DNA of 64,000 nucleotides from positions 1,426,001 to 1,490,000 of the forward strand of contig NZ_CP162553.1 of NCBI RefSeq assembly GCF_040939785.1, read 5' to 3'. The position numbers were made by a program, and so were the translations under genes. The notes beneath the pieces are model-generated. The model was not told where the DNA came from. It made no database searches and was given only the letters and a program-made list of their open reading frames with translations. Origin of the DNA: Bradyrhizobium lupini (lineage in GTDB: Bacteria; Pseudomonadota; Alphaproteobacteria; Rhizobiales; Xanthobacteraceae). This document shows positions 61,521-64,000 of this stretch, piece by piece (position 1 is the first letter of the stretch; each line of letters opens with the position of its first letter).

Positions 61521-64000
61521 TTATCGGTGGCCTCCAGGTCGGCCGCAGCGCCTTGGCGTTGAGGTCGAGGTCGTTGACCTGCTTGTTCCGCTCGGAATCG
61601 GCCGCCGCGCGATGGTCGGTCGCCAGCACCACGTAGACCGCCGGCAACACGAACAGCGTGAACAACGTGCCGATCGACATGCCGGCCACGACCACCAGAC
61701 CGATCGAGAAGCGGCTGGCGGCCCCTGCGCCGGTCGCGGTCAGGAGCGGGATCAGGCCCGTCACCATCGCGGCCGTGGTCATGAGGATCGGCCGCAGACG
61801 AATACGGGCCGACATTTCGATGGCGGAGCGGCGATCGAGCCGCTCGTTGATCTGGAGCTCGTTGGCGAACTCCACCATCAGGATGCCGTGCTTGGTGATC
61901 AGGCCCACCAAGGTCAGCAGGCCGACCTGGGTGTAGATGTTCATGGTCGCCACGCCGAAGAACAGCGGGATCAGTGCGCCAACGATCGCCATTGGCACCG
62001 AGATCATGATGACCAGCGGATCGCGCAAGCTCTCGAACTGCGCCGCCAGCACCAGGAAGATGATGATCAGCGCGAAGCCGAAGGTGATCGCGAGCTGGTT
62101 GCCTTCCTGCACATACTGTCTGCTGTCAGCCAGATAAGCATGGCTGAAGCCTTGCGGCAGGTTTTTGGCCTCGCTCTCGAGGAAGTCGACCGCCGCACCG
62201 ACGGTCACGCCGGGCATCGGCACGGCCGAGAAGGTCGCTGAATTGAGCTGATTGTAATGTGTCAGCGAATTCGGCTCGGTCTTGGTCTCGATCGACACAA
62301 CCGTCGAGAGCGGAAGCTGCTGGCCGGTATTGGTGGTCACGTAGTAGCCGGCGAGCGATTCCGGCGAGAGCCGCTGGCCGCGCGGCACCTGCGGGATAAC
62401 TTGATAGGAACGGCCCTCGAGGTTGAAGCGGTTGATGTAGTTGCCGCCGAGCAGCACCGCGAGCGTGCTGCCGAGGTTCTGCATGTTGACGCCGAGATCC
62501 TGCGCCTTGGTGCGGTTGATCGTCACCTTCACGTTCGGCTGGTTGTAGGCAAGATCACTGTCGGAGACGATGAACATTCCGCTCTTGCGGGCGGCGGCCT
62601 TCAACTTCTCCATCTGTTCGTAGACAGTCTGGAAGCTGGCGGTGGAGTTGATCACCATCTGCACCGGGAGGCCGCCCGGACCGCCCGGCAGCGGCGGCAG
62701 GTTGAAAGCGAACGCCTGCACGCCCTCGATCTTGGAAAGCTCGGCCTGCACCAGCGACTTCAGCTGGATCGACGAGCGCTTGCGCTCCTCCCAGGGCTTG
62801 AGCAGCATGCCGGCGATACCGCCCTGCGGGCCGTTGATGCCGTTCAGCACGAAGCGCAGATCGGTCTCGGGGAATTTCTGGAATTCCTTGTCGAGCTTCT
62901 CGCCGTAAAAATCGACATAGTCGATATTGGCGTATTTCGGCGCCTTGGTCACCGCGAACACGATACCCTGGTCTTCCTCAGGCGCCAGCTCCTTCGACGT
63001 GTGCATGTAAAGGAAGCCGACGAGCCCGAGGATGGTCACCGCAAACAGGCCGGTGATGGCCTTGTAGTCGAGCGAGCGGTCGAGCCTGCGCCCGTACCAC
63101 CGCGTCAGCGCGCCAAACACCTTGTTGACGAACTTGGCGAAGCGCCCCTCTTCCGTGTTCTTCAGCAGCACCGAGCACATCATCGGCGAGAGCGTCAGCG
63201 CGATCACGCCGGACACGATCACCGAGCCCGCAAGTGTGAAGGCGAATTCGCGGAACAGCGAGCCGGTCAGACCGCCGAGGAAACCGATCGGAGCGTACAC
63301 GGCTGCGAGCGTGATGGTCATCGAGACGACGGGACCCACGATTTCGCGCGCGCCTTCCAGCGACGCCTGGACCGGCGTTTTCCCTTCCTCCAGATGTCGA
63401 TGGATGTTTTCCACCACGACGATGGCGTCGTCGACCACGAGTCCGATCGCGAGCACCATCGCGAGCAGGGTCAACAGATTGAAGCTGAAGCCCAGTGCCA
63501 GCATCAGCGTGCAGACGCCGATCATCGACAGCGGGATGGTGACGACGGGAATGATGACCGAACGGAACGACGCCAGGAACAGGAAGATCACCACGATCAC
63601 GATGATCACGGCTTCACCCAGTGTCTTCTCGACCTCGTCGATCGAGGATTGGATGAACTTGGTCGAATCGTAGGCGACCTTCATCTTCATCGACGGTGGC
63701 AGATTGCGCTCCAGCTCGGGGAACAGCGCCCGCACGCCCTTGACCAGCGTCAGCGGGTTGCCCTGCGGCGTTGCCTGCACACCGATGAAGATGGCGTGCT
63801 CGCCGTTGAAGGCGACGCTCGCGTCCGTGCTTTGGGCCGCAAGTTCGACGGTGGCGATGTCCTCCATCCGCACGAAGCCGCCGTCCTTGGCCTTGACGAT
63901 CATCTTCTTGAACTGGTTGACGTCGGTCAGGCCCGTATTCGTCGATACGTTCGAAACGATGAGATAACCCTTGGTCTGCCCCGCCGCTGACTGGAAGTTG
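61521..64000 (-). CDS. RND efflux transporter permease subunit, C-terminal part
   Basis: Only the 3' part is inside the window; the frame is open to base 64000. It shows TM bundles and the conserved segment [24 protein letters not shown] with the double Asp used in proton relay, the periplasmic porter segments ([16 protein letters not shown]), and [17 protein letters not shown] in the second TM half. It is an HAE-1-type (AcrB/MexB-like) inner-membrane pump. The native stop is unclear: the frame reads through into the kinase gene. A one-base shift after AKALRP gives a stop at 61521-61523 just ahead of the terminator, which I take as the likely end. Confidence 0.85.

Noticed and set aside
58795..63903. 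A novel RND pump-histidine kinase fusion protein
   Set aside because: A strong terminator stem inside the linker, non-protein-like linker sequence and a suitable ATG after it argue for two genes; kept as a finding to verify.
1..64000. tRNA, rRNA, CRISPR arrays, transposases or phage genes
   Set aside because: I looked for cloverleaf-like sequences, regular short repeats with spacers, and transposase or integrase motifs and saw none.

Overview
The window is chromosomal DNA of a high-GC alphaproteobacterium, most likely Bradyrhizobium or a close relative. The evidence is the GC-rich codon use, several families of rhizobial intergenic palindromic repeats, and typical gene content: Aap-type amino acid permeases, a phenylacetate cluster, polyhydroxyalkanoate (PHA) genes, a fused P450-reductase and several Dpp-type peptide transporters. 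I saw no rRNA, tRNA, CRISPR array, insertion sequence, phage or plasmid gene. Identifications come from reading motifs and gene order, not from database searches.

Layout. 1-12.4 kb: an amino/hydroxy-acid catabolism block (M20 amidohydrolase end, 2-hydroxyacid and Ldh2-type dehydrogenases, D-malate/tartrate dehydrogenase, SDR, amidase, two Aap-type permeases, RpiR regulator, class III aminotransferase, binding protein, racemase-like protein). 12.4-16.7 kb: a TetR-controlled oxidative cluster (3Fe-4S type ferredoxin, P450, sulfite-oxidase-like Mo enzyme, hydrolase-OsmC fusion). 16.7-21.2 kb: a MocR/EamA divergent pair, a YeeE/YedE sulfur transporter and a quinone-type oxidoreductase. 21.2-27.7 kb: phenylacetate degradation (paaX, paaA-E, paaI, paaK) on the minus strand. 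27.8-34.6 kb: a lipase-like hydrolase, a DUF445 protein, and a PHA group (phasin, acetyltransferase, class III-type PhaC and a PhaE-like subunit). 34.6-42.3 kb: a tight minus-strand lipid operon (DUF6489-like protein, lipase-like hydrolase, wax ester synthase, epoxide hydrolase, CYP102-type P450-reductase, spermidine-synthase-like protein). 42.6-56.4 kb: two complete peptide ABC transporters on the plus strand, separated by gamma-glutamyltransferase and a DUF1028 protein, plausibly for gamma-glutamyl peptides or glutathione. 56.4-61.4 kb: an uncharacterised protein and a signalling operon (sensor kinase, single-domain response regulator, response-regulator adenylate cyclase). 61.5-64 kb: the 3' part of an RND efflux pump gene.

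The most important quality observation is that at least five genes (paaX, the GNAT gene, the DUF6489-like gene, gamma-glutamyltransferase and the second dppD) carry single-base frameshifts, each in a short G or C run, and each restored by adding or removing one base. Two further ORF ends (dppB2 and the RND pump) look suspicious. This pattern suggests homopolymer sequencing or consensus errors more than a genome full of pseudogenes.

The most interesting biology is the CYP102/epoxide hydrolase/wax ester synthase operon close to the PHA genes, the paired peptide transporters around GGT and DUF1028, and a 31-residue micro-ORF built from 15-bp tandem repeats that sits between dppC and dppD with 4-bp stop/start overlaps on both sides.
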